NCBI GenBank assembly: GCA_030159075.1
Contig: BROG01000106.1
Location: 884,001-948,000, forward strand
Length of the DNA: 64,000 nucleotides
Direction: 5' to 3'
From: Atrina japonica
Lineage: Eukaryota > Mollusca > Bivalvia > Pterioida > Pinnidae
Below are positions 12,201 to 23,040 of the stretch, piece by piece. Position 1 is the stretch's first letter. Each line of letters begins with the position of its first letter. A program made the translations under genes and the position numbers. A model generated the notes under the pieces. The model saw only the letters and a program-made list of their open reading frames with translations. It did no database searches and was not told where the DNA came from.

Positions 12201-15200
12201 ACCACAGAAATGAAAGTTCGCTTCGTAGTTACGACATAAAAAGAGAGCTAGGCCTAGTGCAACTTTGTTAAGCATCTCTGATAAACAGGTCGATTTGTTT
12301 GCCTTTACCGGATATTCCTAACAGAAACAATTCGTCACTTGCATCGTGTGAAATCAGGCCGTGTGAAATACGTAAGTTACGTATCAATCAATCACCATGG
12401 TTCCCAGCTAATTGGTGAACAAATGTCAAATAAAATGACTACTCTGAGTTGTCATGAATGAATATTAACTGTCTCCCATCTCGTACGTCAGACTCAAACT
12501 TTCTATATCCCATTAATAATATATCAGAATTCAAACGCAAATTCATTGTAAATACATATACAGCATACCCATGTGTGCGGTCATTTGAATTTTCAACATC
12601 TAACCTTCAGGTTACCAAGCAGACGAAATTTTAAAATAACTTCAAAACAAATCTGACACTTATTCAGAATTTTCCATATCACTAGTGTCTTTCAAAATTA
12701 TATGAAAAGAAGAAAATAAACCTTAATTCCATTTAGTATTTCCGGACAGAAAAGGGGAACTATTTCTCGTCTCATGAAAAAACTCCCACCACTCTTACAT
12801 AGAATGAATTTCGTACTCAGCTGACTACAGATTCACAGAAAATGGTAATATATATGAATACAAGGATTGTTTTTCAAAAAAAAAAAAAATGAAAAAAAGA
12901 ATCTTTAATTGACTGTAACGACAATTTATCATACATTATATGACATCGCTGACCGCCGTTCGATGTAAATCTCATACTCGGTACATTTACACCCATTTTT
13001 ACCAAGCTTGACTATTTCTTGAATTTTTTCTTTTTGTAAGTACTTTTTGTATAGAAGAGCACTCGTACTGGATTCCATACACAATGTATTTTTTTCTTCC
13101 AATATTGTTGATTATTCATATTTTTTACAAAATAGATGAAGAAAAATATCGAATTTAAGTTGACTTTTGATATTTTATATTTTGGATTTGAATTTTGGAA
13201 CACCAGAATATTGAGCGCCTATATCTGTCAAATATATTATCTTATTCATTATTCTATATATTGCCAATTTTCGTAGCTTATTTTTTCATTCGAATTAGGT
13301 TATTCTTAGATGTTTTCCTATTTATAGTTAGTGTTTTTTAAATTTGTATTCTACATCAGTACTATATTTTTATTTGCATCGTTTAATTGTTAAAAGCATG
13401 GTATTGTTAAAAGCAAGGTATATTTACATTCAATAAACAGTTTCTTTTGCATTCGATGATTAGAATTATGGGATATATTTATTTCGGGTTGTTACGATCG
13501 ATTCCATTGGTCGTTATAATGACCATTTACTCATATATCAGGCTTTAGAATTATTCAACAGTAAAGCCAAATTATACATAATTCATCGCCAAGCCACAGT
13601 TTGTTTAGTCTCTCGATCTCACACTATTTTATGCAATTTCCCAGAGATGAACTTACAAAGGTAAGAACTGATTATGCCAAGACAAAAGAGGACAAGTTTT
13701 GTACCGAAGTGCACTTTTACTGGATTTTATAAACTTTTCTTTCAATATTTATATTTATTTTTAATTTACTATATATATCATCTGTTGCATCTTAAAAAAT
13801 ACATCTCCAATTTCGACGAATGAGGACGAAAACTAGGCACTTTGTAAATGACTTATTTATAATTTTGATAAAACAGATGCAGAAAATGTCTAATATAAGT
13901 TAGTTTTATGTGAACTTTATTTTTGAGTCAATGTAGATATGTTCAACCCATCAAGTTATTACAAAACTACCCATAGATAAACGCACAAATGAACGTACTA
14001 TCTAACGTTCTGTGTAAGAGAAGTTTGAGAGACGAGCCAGTTAAATTGCTACTTACTGCGAACCAAAGCATTTCCCGTCCTGCCAAGAAATAACCACTGA
14101 TACTGCCTCTCTGTGTCCTCCATGTTGCCTACAACGACACACATATGTAAGAAACTATGTGTGTGAACTAGAATTGCCAAATACAATTTTATTGATATTT
14201 CTGAAGCAGGTCATATCTAAAAAAATTTACTTGTAAACATTTGGTGTTCGGAAAATCAGGGATTTTATATAGTAATATAATATATTTTAACCTTTTTTAT
14301 GTAGAGCCACAATTTTGATGTTAACGTGTGACCTATTATTTACATGTAATGATGTATTAAATAATAAAATGTATGAACATATGTTGTAATTTGTTTTAGT
14401 CTATCATCTTTTAGTTATATACTTTTTTCTAATGGTGTAATCTGCAAGCTTTTATTGTTTTCTGTACCAAACAGTTATGCTGTAAACTTTTATTGTTTTA
14501 TTTACCAAACAGTTATGCTGTAATCTTTTATTGTTTTTTTTACACACATTTATGCTGTAATCTTTCATATTTTATTGGTTTTTTACCACACAGTTATGTT
14601 ATAATATATCATATTTTATTGTTTCTGTATTGTTTCCGCATATTTTTTTCACTTGAATTTGGTAACTTTTGTTTGTATTGCAAAATCTTTCATCCGGGTT
14701 GGTTATTTTCCTTTTTGCAATGAGTCTAGTTCATTTCATTTTTATCTTATTTTTTTCATTTGCATTGTATAACTTTTGTGTGGTAGTCAAATGGTCGATC
14801 GTTCGACTCGCATGCGGAAGGTCTCGGGTTCAATTCCATTGGCCAGCATAATTACCATTGTGGCCTCTGTATCGAAGTACTGCGTGAAGACGTTTTAAAA
14901 GATAGGCTTTAGAAGTATTCTACAGTAAAGACAAATTATACAGTATTCACCATACAATCCAGGCTTTTCTGACTCTGAAAGATTTTCTAAAGGGAAAGTG
15001 GTACAATACATGCCAAATAATGAATCTAAAAGAATAGCCAAATGCGTCAAAAAACGAGTAAATGTACGCAGAATTGAAAATAAAAATATTATCTCAAACA
15101 CCGTTATATCACTTTTAAATTATCACGTTCTCACAATTTTTAAAAATTATCTCATTATAACGAGATAGTTTTCTCGTTATAAAGAGATTGTAAATCGTGA

Positions 15201-16810
15201 TAATGAGATAAATTAAATATGTTTGTGTCCTAAGCCGCCATTGTATAAAGGGGATTTTTCTTAAAACGACTCATATAATTGTTAAGACTCTGAAGATGCA
15301 CAAAAAGCTTAACGGTTTTTATGCTTACTTTGTTTTGTTTGTTTATGGACCGAATAAGAAAACTGGATCCATAGATTTGGAGAAACTTTGAACACTATTT
15401 AGTGCTTAGACATTTTCTGTTTTCCGGTGTTTTAGATACTCTGATCATTATATGAAAGTCTAGATCGCTTCCGTTATGTCCTGTTAAAACAAATAGACTT
15501 TCTGGTTTGCACTGTGTACAACATGTGTAGAATATAATGTAAATTATATATGATAACAAGCAGAAATAATTTTTAACGGTTTTGATGCTTATATTTCTAA
15601 ATTCACAATCCTTAAGAATCACACTGAATCTTGAATCTGATGCGATCTCTTTTATTACGAGTGCCAGCAGTGCTGTAAGTTTTTCTGCAACACAACTGAA
15701 GTGTAAATAGGGATATAATTGATTCCGTGCCAGTTTATTGATAATAATTAACTTAGAAAACTAACAGAAAAATGTACATGATAATTGAAGTTACCACTGA
15801 AAATATCTCACTCCTCGTGGATGAAAAACGGATGTTGGATTTTTAACATATTGAATGTTCAGTTATAAATCAGAGAACAACTGGTTACTGTGAATTTAAT
15901 AAATCAGAGAAGAGGAATTGTTAATTAGAAATAAAAATTATATATTGCATAACTTAAATTGATGATAGAACTAGGCAGATTTCAGTGCCGCGTCATAAGA
16001 GTGAAGATAAATGCTTTTGTGGAGGTTAACGTAAGTACAAAACGGATCTCGTAATAAATTACCAATATTTCCATAGTTACAAATATACTTAAATACACGT
16101 GTACATCATGTAAATATTTTCACTCATGTTCATCAAATATACACCTAGAAACAAACACTAAAATTATTCCTTTCTGTAAGATTCTTAGTACTTTCTTTTT
16201 TAATAACATTCAACTTCTGAAAATTAAACTTCTAGCAAATGTCAGGTAAATCATTATCAATGTAATTGTGATTCGAATTTTGAAGACAAATATTTATTGC
16301 ATGATAAATAATGAATGAATTGAATTATTAAAGACTTGAACGGTAAAATTTGTAAATAAACAGCTTATACAAAAAACAAAAACAAAAACAAAAAACGCCT
16401 TATACCATACAAAACAATACTAATGTTGATATTATTTGTCCGATTTAAAAAACACCAATGCTTTAAATAGAACGTTGTCCTCATTACAAAGTCAGTGTTA
16501 AATCATGCACGCAAGACATAGGTTTTAAAAATACATCGCAGTGTATATTTATACCTACACTCGGTCCAACATTTTCTACACATTCAGATTAAGGAAACAT
16601 CGATGCGAGTAACCTGTGAAGTCGAGTGTGACCTGGCTCAAATATAACTGCCATTTCTGTGAAAACTCGAAAAGATCATAAAACGAGATGAATTTTACTT
16701 ACCCAAATACCTGTGGCCAGACAAAAGACAAAATATATTATGATGACTACTAAATCTGTGACACTTAGACCGGCAGAAGTAAATGCAGATACAGAATCGT
16801 CTTCCGCCAT
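1..16810 (-). CDS. Sodium/solute symporter, SLC5/SGLT family (11 exons, 3' end off window)
   Basis: Multi-pass Na+-coupled symporter of the plasma membrane; family members carry glucose, galactose, inositol or related solutes down the Na+ gradient. Exons in transcript order: 16703-16810 (ATG at 16810), 14057-14128, 10646-10750, 8547-8606, 7437-7541, 6527-6632, 5087-5167, 3261-3466, 1032-1167, 227-334, 1-26. All junctions are GT-AG, phases agree throughout, and 371 codons result, a bit over half of a typical SGLT. Diagnostic blocks: GYFLAGREM (exon 2), [19 protein letters not shown] (exon 3), [11 protein letters not shown] (exon 4), [13 protein letters not shown] (exon 5), [14 protein letters not shown] (exon 7), [12 protein letters not shown] (exon 8), [14 protein letters not shown] (exons 8/9), [16 protein letters not shown] (exon 10). 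The position that is sugar-contacting His in vertebrate SGLT1 (GSGHF) reads Ser, and the Trp of WYW reads Phe, so the substrate cannot be assigned. The exon 8 donor (GTTATT) is weak. Confidence 0.93.
860..985 (+). repeat. Unclassified dispersed repeat, copy 4 (diverged)
   Basis: ACACCAAAGTTATAG and ATCGTTTCTGTCGATAAGAC followed by TTCATCAGTTAAGCTC. It lies just inside the intron beyond the exon 9 donor at 1031. Confidence 0.5.
1435..1620 (+). repeat. Unclassified dispersed repeat, copy 1 (family with TTCATCAGTTGAGCT)
   Basis: Shares TATAAACATA-TACCAAAG, AAGACGATATCGTTTCTGTC, AATTAGACTTCATCAGTTGA and AATATCTCTAAAAGTATAGC with 21955-22115 (inverse). Shorter matches are at 860-985, 36228-36385 (split), 62450-62548 (inverse) and 14985-15060. 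Confidence 0.7.
1890..2600 (+). repeat. Diverged dispersed repeat block, first copy
   Basis: Collinear with 11860-12860: AGTATATAGAGCGATTGC, AAAGTGACTACTTTCAATTG, ATCAGAGTTCAAACGGAAAT, TTTAGTATTTTTGGGCAGGA and GAGAACTACTTCTCATGTCA each have a counterpart in the same order. The 151-codon open frame within it is not conserved in the other copy and is not called a gene. Confidence 0.6.
2670..2820 (+). repeat. Imperfect tandem repeat, about 80 bp, two copies
   Basis: TTTTATGATTAAA, then TAACTC, then GAATGAATTGTTAG and GATATTCA repeats once with substitutions. A third partial copy is suggested by TTTTAGCGATC at 2810. Confidence 0.5.
3141..3228. repeat. (AT)44 microsatellite in symporter intron
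   Basis: Uninterrupted AT run that ends 30 bases beyond the exon 8 donor. Confidence 0.98.
3610..4685 (-). mobile_element. Penelope-like element fragment with deleted RT core
   Basis: Lies inside the symporter intron between exons 8 and 7. The 3' tail box (GAGGTGGGATCA, CGACCGGTCACAC) starts near 3615. Above it are remnants equivalent to [11 protein letters not shown] and SYLDILL, then a direct jump (near 4190) to VNQMWIL and the YWIPKL and DKAS blocks up to about 4685. The catalytic YIDD and GTNCAP regions are missing, so this copy carries an internal deletion of the RT core. Confidence 0.75.
4820..4957 (+). repeat. Perfect 69-bp tandem duplication
   Basis: AAATTGGACACATCACTTCA through ATCATATAGTC occurs twice without a visible mismatch (units begin at 4820 and 4889). 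Recent duplication in a symporter intron. Confidence 0.9.
5642..6107. mobile_element. Long-TIR non-autonomous DNA element (MITE/foldback) with 6-bp target duplication
   Basis: The two ends are inverted copies of each other over about 90-110 bp: left arm 5642-5754 and right arm 6007-6107. Both read TACGA(A/G)AACGTA, then TTTGAACTTTCCAA, TAAAATTAACGT and ATAACATTATATCACGAGTT. The left arm has a small extra block (5654-5668). GATTAT flanks the element on both sides (5636-5641 and 6108-6113). The interior has a 77-codon open frame of no recognised family. It lies in the symporter intron between exons 7 and 6. The superfamily is not assigned. Confidence 0.75.
6285..6400 (+). mobile_element. Penelope-like 3' tail fragment in symporter intron
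   Basis: CTCCTTCCGGACACCTGATC followed by the equivalents of GTTGAGACCATTTGCACATC and TAATTCGTCGTG matches the tail at 47.1-47.2 kb and 17.78-17.87 kb. It sits 120 bp from the exon 6 donor. Confidence 0.6.
6633..7436. other. Symporter intron between exons 6 and 5, nothing recognised
   Basis: AT-rich unique-looking sequence with short poly-T and poly-A runs. No gene, RNA or repeat family was recognised here; the next intron (7542-8546) is likewise empty. Confidence 0.6.
8880..9065. other. GCGCTAAT-rich stretch in symporter intron
   Basis: TTAGCGCC, CGCGCTAATG, GCGCTAATTC, AGCTAATG, GTGCTAATAAG and TAGCGCC recur irregularly on both strands within 190 bp. A degenerate repeat of unknown origin; no gene seen. 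Confidence 0.45.
9590..9690 (+). mobile_element. Penelope-like 3' tail scrap in symporter intron
   Basis: CCACTTGATCCCACGTCTGG and CAGAGGTTTGTGTGTG match the tail box that precedes the 3' end of other copies. Short and diverged. Confidence 0.5.
11860..12860 (+). repeat. Diverged dispersed repeat block, second copy
   Basis: Counterparts in order: AGTATATAGAGCAATAT (about 11923), AAATGACTACTCTGAGTTG, ATCAGAATTCAAACGCAAAT, TTTAGTATTTCCGGACAGAA and GGAACTATTTCTCGTCTCAT. Both copies sit in introns of the symporter gene. Confidence 0.6.
13480..13610 (+). mobile_element. Related SINE-like fragment in symporter intron
   Basis: CGATTCCATTGGTCGTTATA, then GGCTTTAGAATTATTCAACA and AAGCCAAATTATACAT, parallels the copy at 14.83-14.95 kb. 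Confidence 0.45.
14437..14625 (+). repeat. Minisatellite, about 46-50 bp, four units
   Basis: Units contain CTTTTATTGTTTT, TACCAAACAGTTATGCTGTA with progressive decay to the right. It lies in the symporter intron between exons 2 and 1. Confidence 0.7.
14785..15000 (+). mobile_element. tRNA-derived SINE copy in symporter intron
   Basis: Box-B-like GGGTTCAATTCCATTGGCC at 14827 follows a tRNA-like head. The body (GGCTTTAGAAGTATTCTACA, AAGACAAATTATACA) also occurs at 13480-13610. Not a functional tRNA: no cloverleaf can be completed. Confidence 0.5.
15136..15215. repeat. Nested inverted repeat (hairpin)
   Basis: AATTATCTCATTATAACGAG and its partial inverses CTCGTTATAA and ATAATGAGATAAATT form nested palindromes over about 75 bp, likely the ends of a very short MITE-like element. 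Confidence 0.5.
15640..16702. other. Distal part of symporter first intron, nothing recognised
   Basis: AT-rich; only an (AAAAAC)n scrap near 16370-16400. No exon with acceptable splice sites and family similarity was seen. Confidence 0.5.
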
Positions 16811-17489
16811 CTTGTGCAAAGATTTTTTTTATCAAAACGTGATATTAGCAACACCGAATTTAGTTATTGCTATGTACATACACGTCTATGTTATCAAGAC
16901 GCGCACTTGTTTCCCGTAAGTATTCACTTTTGTGAAGTGCGTAGGGGAATTGTCGATATAAATACCAAATGTATGCAAAATAAATGTGTCGTAAATGACC
17001 TGATTTTACGAATGTCTTAATTTTATTACCTGTGCATTTGAAGTTAACTTGTGTATCTGATATCAATATATCTGATGTGACTTTGGCCCCGTAAACATAA
17101 AAATAAACAGGGGAATTTTAAGCATTTCATATTCATGTATATGTGCACAAACTGGTGCAAGAAACCTTGTTTTTTACAAGCTCTTTATCGTGGAAAGATT
17201 AAACTGCTTGAATAATAATATGCTTATGCATATGTATTTTACTTGTCTGAGAGTTTTTTTAATTCTAAAACACACGAAAAGACATGATAGTATGATTATA
17301 ATGTGTATTACTTAAACAATTATGGTGCATCGGGTATCCATAATAAGCATAATAAGTATTCTTCTTTGATAGTCATTTCTGGTAAAGGTGCTTTAGGTCT
17401 CAACATTTTACATCTATTTCTAATAAACCTATTGCTTGGTTTTTTAGACACTCTCTATGGGGGTCCTCGGCTTAGTGTCAACACTGGAT

Positions 17490-18075
17490 TAGAATTTTTC
17501 CTCACTTATTTACACAAGGTTACGTTGTTGAACGCTTGGACCCGTCGTTTAAGAAGTTTTATAGTTGATACGGGGATCGTGTTAAACATTATGAAGTCCC
17601 CTCTCAGAAATAGTAGATAGTATTCTGGAGCACAGCCACAGACTGACTCCCTTTCACCAATCGTGCTTTTCATCGAACTTGGCCTTATCACCAAACATGA
17701 CCTTTTCACCGTATATGACTAGAAAGGTTTCCATGGAACGTTTTGCGACGGTGTGGCATGCCAGCTGAAAACACTGACTCCTTCCGGACACCTGGTCTTA
17801 TCCCGTTTGGGATTCGCAACAATTTATTGTCCTTCATGTTGAGACCATTTACACATCTAATTCGTCGTGTTTTAATGGATTTGTGATTTGATTATCGATT
17901 GGTACTTCATTTGAATTTGATTGTGGACTCACGGTGGGTGTGACCGGTAAACAGAATATGCTTACTTCCCCATGACACCTAATCCCACCTCTGGATTTAA
18001 GAGGTCCGTGTTTGTCCCATATTTGTAAATGTATTATAGACATGCTGCAGAATTTGTACTTTGGTATCTGAAATT
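17490..18075 (+). mobile_element. Penelope-like element, 3' end and tail
   Basis: Starts within the last RT block (equivalent of LLTQGYV and KKFYxRYGD, 17495-17570) and runs through a doubled tail. One box, CCTTCCGGACACCTGGTCTT, is at about 17780. A second, TGGACTCACGG then GACCGGT and CACCTAATCCCACCTC, is at 17920-18000. It ends with ACTTTGGTATCTGAAA near 18058-18073, which is also the end of the copies at 47.3, 52.06 and 31.77 kb. Confidence 0.75.
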
Positions 18076-18654
18076 TTCTATTTATATAACTAAATTTTTA
18101 TACAATGTTCGTGTCAAAAAATTATCATTTTAAGGAACGAAAAAACACGGCATTTCACAATCTTGGGAATCTTTTAAGATTGTAATTCGCATTTGAACCC
18201 TCTCTAAAGACGGTTTTAATGGCACAGCAGGAAAATTCCCGGGAGACGAGCTTATTTGCAAATTAATAGTATATAAATGATAATAATGTATACATCTGTT
18301 TAATTAAATCATACGACAAACGCGATGACTTTGTCTTTGCTATTGTCAAATTTCCACATTTCATAAGCAATATCCCTTTTACTCCTGCATATTATGTTTA
18401 TATTTCGCAGATGTTCCGATATGGCAGTCATCTTCAACATATGGACATCTCATATACAGGATCAAACAGGCACTGAAATTTGTCACAAGGATATCAGAAT
18501 CACATTTAATGTCAACATTTTTCAAATTGTAGGGTCGGTATAATGATCTTGTATGCAATTACAATGTCACCTCCTCAAAATGTAATCGTTTCACCCATAC
18601 ATGCTGTCGCATACTACCTCCTTCCAACAAACACTTTTCAATATATTGTCATTG

Positions 18655-18655
<1 letters not shown>

Positions 18656-18724
<69 letters not shown>
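18656..18724. repeat. (GT)n microsatellite
   Basis: About 34 uninterrupted GT units. Confidence 0.98.
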
Positions 18725-18726
<2 letters not shown>

Positions 18727-19045
18727 CGCTACTGAAAAATGTTTTAAACGTAAAATATCTATGAATTACAATGAATGCGCCTGGTTATGTATGCACATGC
18801 TATAAAGAAATTAACTAAATAAGATTTGTTTCAAGTTTATAAATTGTTTTGAACTCAGAAACATTTGATCCCTTCTTTGTCTGTGTAGTAAGTAAAACAA
18901 CGCAGTTATTCAATGATCCTTTATTACTTCTTATGTCTAAACTTCTATCAACAGTTCGAAGTACACAGAAAACCGGGACATAGACAGTCAAATAGGACAC
19001 AGATACAAACTAACAACGCACACACGCACGCACACATGATTAATG

Positions 19046-19077
19046 TCTCATCACCACCATCATCGTTGTCATCATCG

Positions 19078-19120
<43 letters not shown>
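19046..19120. repeat. (ATC)n trinucleotide repeat
   Basis: Runs of TCATCA with a few interruptions on the left. The open frames through it (poly-His, poly-Ser, poly-Asp) are artefacts. Confidence 0.95.
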
Positions 19121-19121
<1 letters not shown>

Positions 19122-19379
19122 TGTTACCACTGCAGACTAAATGGAAAATAAATAGATCTCTGAAGAACCCTGATATGAGATCTAATTCGAAGTTCCATAT
19201 GCCATTATTCTACAGTCATCAAGACATCAAGAACATAGATGAACAACAGAACACGCATTTACATACGATTCGGATAGTTTCACCTCTTTACATATGTATG
19301 TATTCTTTCATTTGCAGTGATTAAAACATTCACTTATGGAATACTGGTGGTTTCTTTCGAGGTACATTATAATTGCGTT

Positions 19380-19455
19380 TTTTCTCCGCCACAATTAAAA
19401 CTTGTCGCCGCCATACAACTGAACAATTGTTGAGTGTTGAGTAAAACATCATGGA
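19380..19455 (+). mobile_element. SINE 3' fragment
   Basis: TAAAACTTGTCGCCGCCATA then ACAATTGTTGAGTGTTGAGT matches the 3' body of the SINE at 33.93-34.0 kb. Confidence 0.5.
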
Positions 19456-21954
19456 AACAAACAGATCCATTTGTATTATATGGTGAAAATGAATGAACTC
19501 AATCTGCCTTTGTGTAATAAAAAAGTTGATAAGACTAACGAAATCAAGGAATACAGATAAAATTCGCATTGTATTTTGCATGCTGTATAACGTCGATGTT
19601 AAGAGTTTGAAAAGACACCTTCTTCCTTTCTATAAATATAGTTTTGAAATGAGCAAACTTTTGATTAAGGCCGTATAACAACAGATAAGTTGTAAATCAA
19701 GTTTAGAATCGAAGGTACGGCTCCGTAGTAAGAGTAAAGTCAACATAGAGAGAAAAAAAGAAAATAACTTGAATACGCTGGTATGCATAAAGAAGTATTG
19801 AACGAATAAATGCATTAAATGCAGGGCCTACAGTTTGTTTAAGAACATTAAAACAGCCGAGATCTTGGTGTTTTAGGAACGTAATACAAGTCAGATAATT
19901 GTTAACCTACAAAAGAAAATGCAAATTTTAAAATGGGTATAAAGCTGAGAAGTTGGTGGTATCAGAATGATGAAGCACTCGATTTAAATATATCAGAAAA
20001 TTCGTTCAGTCAAGAAATTGTGTTACACAAGTACAGGAAAGGTATCTCAGAAATGTAGTAAAACTGAGAGACTGCTGTATCAGATAGGAAAGTTAATGAG
20101 AAATGATGTGTCATAAATGCAGTACGACTGCGTCCAGTACTGTGGCAGCCATATCTATTTAAATTTTCAATACTTCTTAGGTAGACTGAGATATATTGTC
20201 GATTCATATCTCTTGGCAATATTCCCGATGGGAGACTATTGTTTCTTCTAATTATCGGTGATTATCACATGACCGTCTAATTATTTAAGTGCTGATTTGC
20301 TTGTTTTATACCTTCTGTTCTTGCTCAATCATTATAAAAACCTCGAAATTTTTACCTAGGCGGACGAATCAATAAGGCAAATAGTTATTGGTTATTGATA
20401 TCTGTCTTTGACCTAAGTGAATATCATTTTCCTGAGGTTAATGAATCAAGCTGCCAACCTTACAAAAGACGATATATTCTTATATGACTCATGAATTATC
20501 CGACCGCTTATTGGTCGTAACTATGGCAATTTGTATTGATAAATCCGAACAACAATTACAGAACCGCTTCATTCATTATTTGGACTGTCAAGAAGGCCGT
20601 TATATATATTATTAATAATACTATGAATTGTTCTATTACCCTCTCGTGCTTCCGTTCTTTCCCAACTTATTTTATCGTAAGTGACTGGAATAATCACATG
20701 GAATAAACCAATAAAAACAAACTCTCATTTCACCGTCGCTTTGAGTCATTGATTACATTCATTATAGATGTAAAGAGGACGAGAAGAGCAACCGCAAAAC
20801 TTAAACTTAACTGAAATTCGTACAACCGAAAATGTCTACATTACACAGATCGATTAAACAAATGAACATTAGTGTTGATTTAGTGTTGAGATTATATATA
20901 TATATATAAATTCAATTTTGTCTTTGGGAATATTAAAATGTTTGTCTCTATATTGCAGCTATATTGAACATGCGCCAACATTATTCTTAAATCTGGAGAT
21001 TTTTTTAACATCAGACAAAGTATCAAACAGACAAAACATGAGAAAGACCGGACCATTAAGAAATCTTAGCAGATTTCATGAATTTCATTTTCGTTCATAG
21101 GAATTTTCATTCAGCAACTACAAACACCGACAGATCAGGTTGTCACCTACATACTTACAGTTACAAAACTTTTTAATCCCTGATCTGACTGTTTTCATCA
21201 CATCAAGCATGTTTCATTCAGGAGAACTGATGTCATTATCACTGTTGTGATTTGCAAGAGAAAGTCTACATTTTCTACGGGAGTAGGAGACAGAGATACC
21301 CAGTTTTATGCTATGCCATCGTTCGTGGAAGAATTGTTTCATTGCCACTAGCAGTAGATCTAACTATATGCCGTCGCTTAATACTGTAAACCATGGCTTC
21401 CGTGTCAACATTATCTTTGACAACAGACAAAGGTATAGACAAGCTTAAGACAGATGAACGAGATGAACATATTTATTATAATAAAAATATTGAACACTTT
21501 TTGTGTTAGATCTAAACGCGATTCACATGCACTCATTAAATCGTTTGCTATCATAAAAATTGAAATTAACATTTACTTAATTAGTTAATTTTATCTTATA
21601 CATTCTGTGTACTCTATAACTAAACGACACCGACCATGCAGATCGGGGACGTATATATAACACTTGTTAATTGTCATATACGTCCCTATCCAGATTTCAC
21701 ATCACAGATACGTCAAATTATTAAAACTGGGACATACATCGCAAAAACTGTTCAAACTCGCATATAAATTGTATACTAGACAGAATGTAACGTATAGATT
21801 AATTTAATTTGCCATGCGCACCAGTGGTAGCAGTAAAGATCGCTGACCCATGTCATTTAATTGATTTGTGATTGTCGCCACCGGAAACGGCGAATCGCAA
21901 CATAATATGAAAAACTTGGAACGTAAAAGGACAACCCGAAAAAGGACTATTTTA

Positions 21955-22115
21955 GTCGGATTAGACTGATTTCGGCTATACTTTTAGAGATATTATTTGG
22001 GCTTGTATAATACTACTTTCTCTGTAGAAAATACACATACTTTTTAAATTGGAGCTCAACTGATGAAGTCTAATTGACAGAAACGATATCGTCTTGAACA
22101 TTATAACTTTGGTAT
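21955..22115 (-). repeat. Unclassified dispersed repeat, copy 2
   Basis: The reverse complement matches 1435-1620 across its whole length. It ends directly beside the Penelope-like RT fragment at 22130. Confidence 0.7.
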
Positions 22116-22129
22116 TATGTTTATAATAT

Positions 22130-22330
22130 TTACAACACATTGTCGATATATCTAAATATCAAATGAAAGGACACCGCTAGCTTTTTCTTCTTTTGGTTCA
22201 GCAGTTTCTCAATGAAGTCTGCTTCATATGAATAAAAGAACAAGTCATCCAATAAAGGGGCACAATTGGTTCCCATAAGAATGCCGACAGTTTGTTGAAA
22301 GACCATGTCTCCGAAAATTACAGCATCAGT
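22130..22330 (-). mobile_element. Penelope-like RT core fragment
   Basis: About 200 bp encoding, on the minus strand, VFQQTVGILMGTNCAPLL and then FRYIDNVL. The second catalytic aspartate of YIDD is replaced by Asn (position about 22145), so this is a dead fragment. It abuts an unclassified dispersed repeat (21955-22115) on its left. Confidence 0.75.
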
Positions 22331-22379
22331 TTTATAGAGTGGACAAACGTATCACATCCGTTATTTATCAGTTCTGATG

Positions 22380-22650
22380 CGTTCCTTGCCAGTTATCCGT
22401 TGCATATCCGGTAGTAGTCCGTTCGTACAAGAACGGACGCAAAGTACCGAATAAGGAACGCTCGGGTAACGAACAAAACGCACACCAGCGCTTTACTACC
22501 GTACATCTAACGGACAACTTTGTACGTTGGTGTACGTTCCAAATTTTGTACATGTTCAAAACCTCAAACCGGAGGGAACGTACATCGCCAAACAAGGATC
22601 GCAGACGCCGCATAATAAATGGAAAGAAACGTATGCGAAAATACACGAAC
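22380..22650. repeat. CGTTC/GAACG-word-rich repeat
   Basis: An island of higher GC made of short words (CCGTTCG, GAACGG, TACGTTGGTGTACGTTCC, GGAACGTACA) on both strands. It lies between the Penelope-like RT fragment and the second symporter first exon. The 130-codon minus frame through it looks like a by-product of the words. Confidence 0.45.
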
Positions 22651-22932
22651 AGATTAAAAATTAAAGTAGAGTGTAACCCAGTATTAGTACAATTGCTTTG
22701 TCCTAACTGTTTGATATTTTTTTTATATATATAATTCTTTCGCTTATATCGAGATGTCACCAGGTTGAGGTGAAGTGGTGTCCTATGTTATAGACCGACT
22801 CCAATGCAGTCAAGTTTTTGTTACGTGCCACATCTCCCGTGACACGAAATCTCTGTTTTAAATCTCACCAAAAAAATCTCAGTGCCAGTAAAACTTAAAA
22901 AGATGATAAAGCAAGTGAAGAATTTTACTTAC

Positions 22933-23040
22933 CCAAAGACCTATGACCACACAAAAGACATAATATATTATGATAACCGCTATATCTGTAATACTTAGGC
23001 CGACAGAAATAGATGCACACACAGTGCTGTTTCCCGCCAT
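22933..23040 (-). CDS. Second SGLT-type first exon (alternative first exon or tandem-copy remnant)
   Basis: A 36-codon exon from ATG at 23040 to a GT donor (GTAAGTAAAATTC) at 22932. It encodes a short extracellular N-terminus and the first membrane helix (GLSITDIAVIIIYYVFCVV, ending GLW). It has exactly the same length and phase as exon 1 of the symporter at 16703-16810 and matches it at 20 of 36 residues. The match continues into the start codon context (CAAGATGGCGG) and the first bases of the intron. I found no copy of symporter exon 2 between 16.8 and 22.9 kb, so this exon most simply splices to 14057-14128 as an alternative N-terminus driven by an upstream promoter. A dead relic of a second gene cannot be excluded, although the frame is open and the donor intact. 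Confidence 0.75.

Larger units (their letters stand above)
18076..21954. other. Upstream/intergenic region
   Basis: Apart from the GT and ATC microsatellites and one SINE scrap, no gene or repeat family is recognised. If the exon at 22933-23040 is an alternative first exon, this stretch is its intron. Confidence 0.5.

Noticed and set aside
14785..14850. Possible tRNA gene
   Set aside because: Box-B-like sequence only; acceptor and anticodon stems cannot be completed, and the sequence continues into a repeat body, so it is a SINE head. The same holds for 63118-63205.
19043..19324. Poly-His, poly-Ser and poly-Asp frames
   Set aside because: All are translations of one ATC/TCA repeat in different frames.
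22368..22760. 130-codon minus frame
   Set aside because: Arises from a CGTTC-word repeat; composition is driven by the words and there is no domain or homologue in the window.
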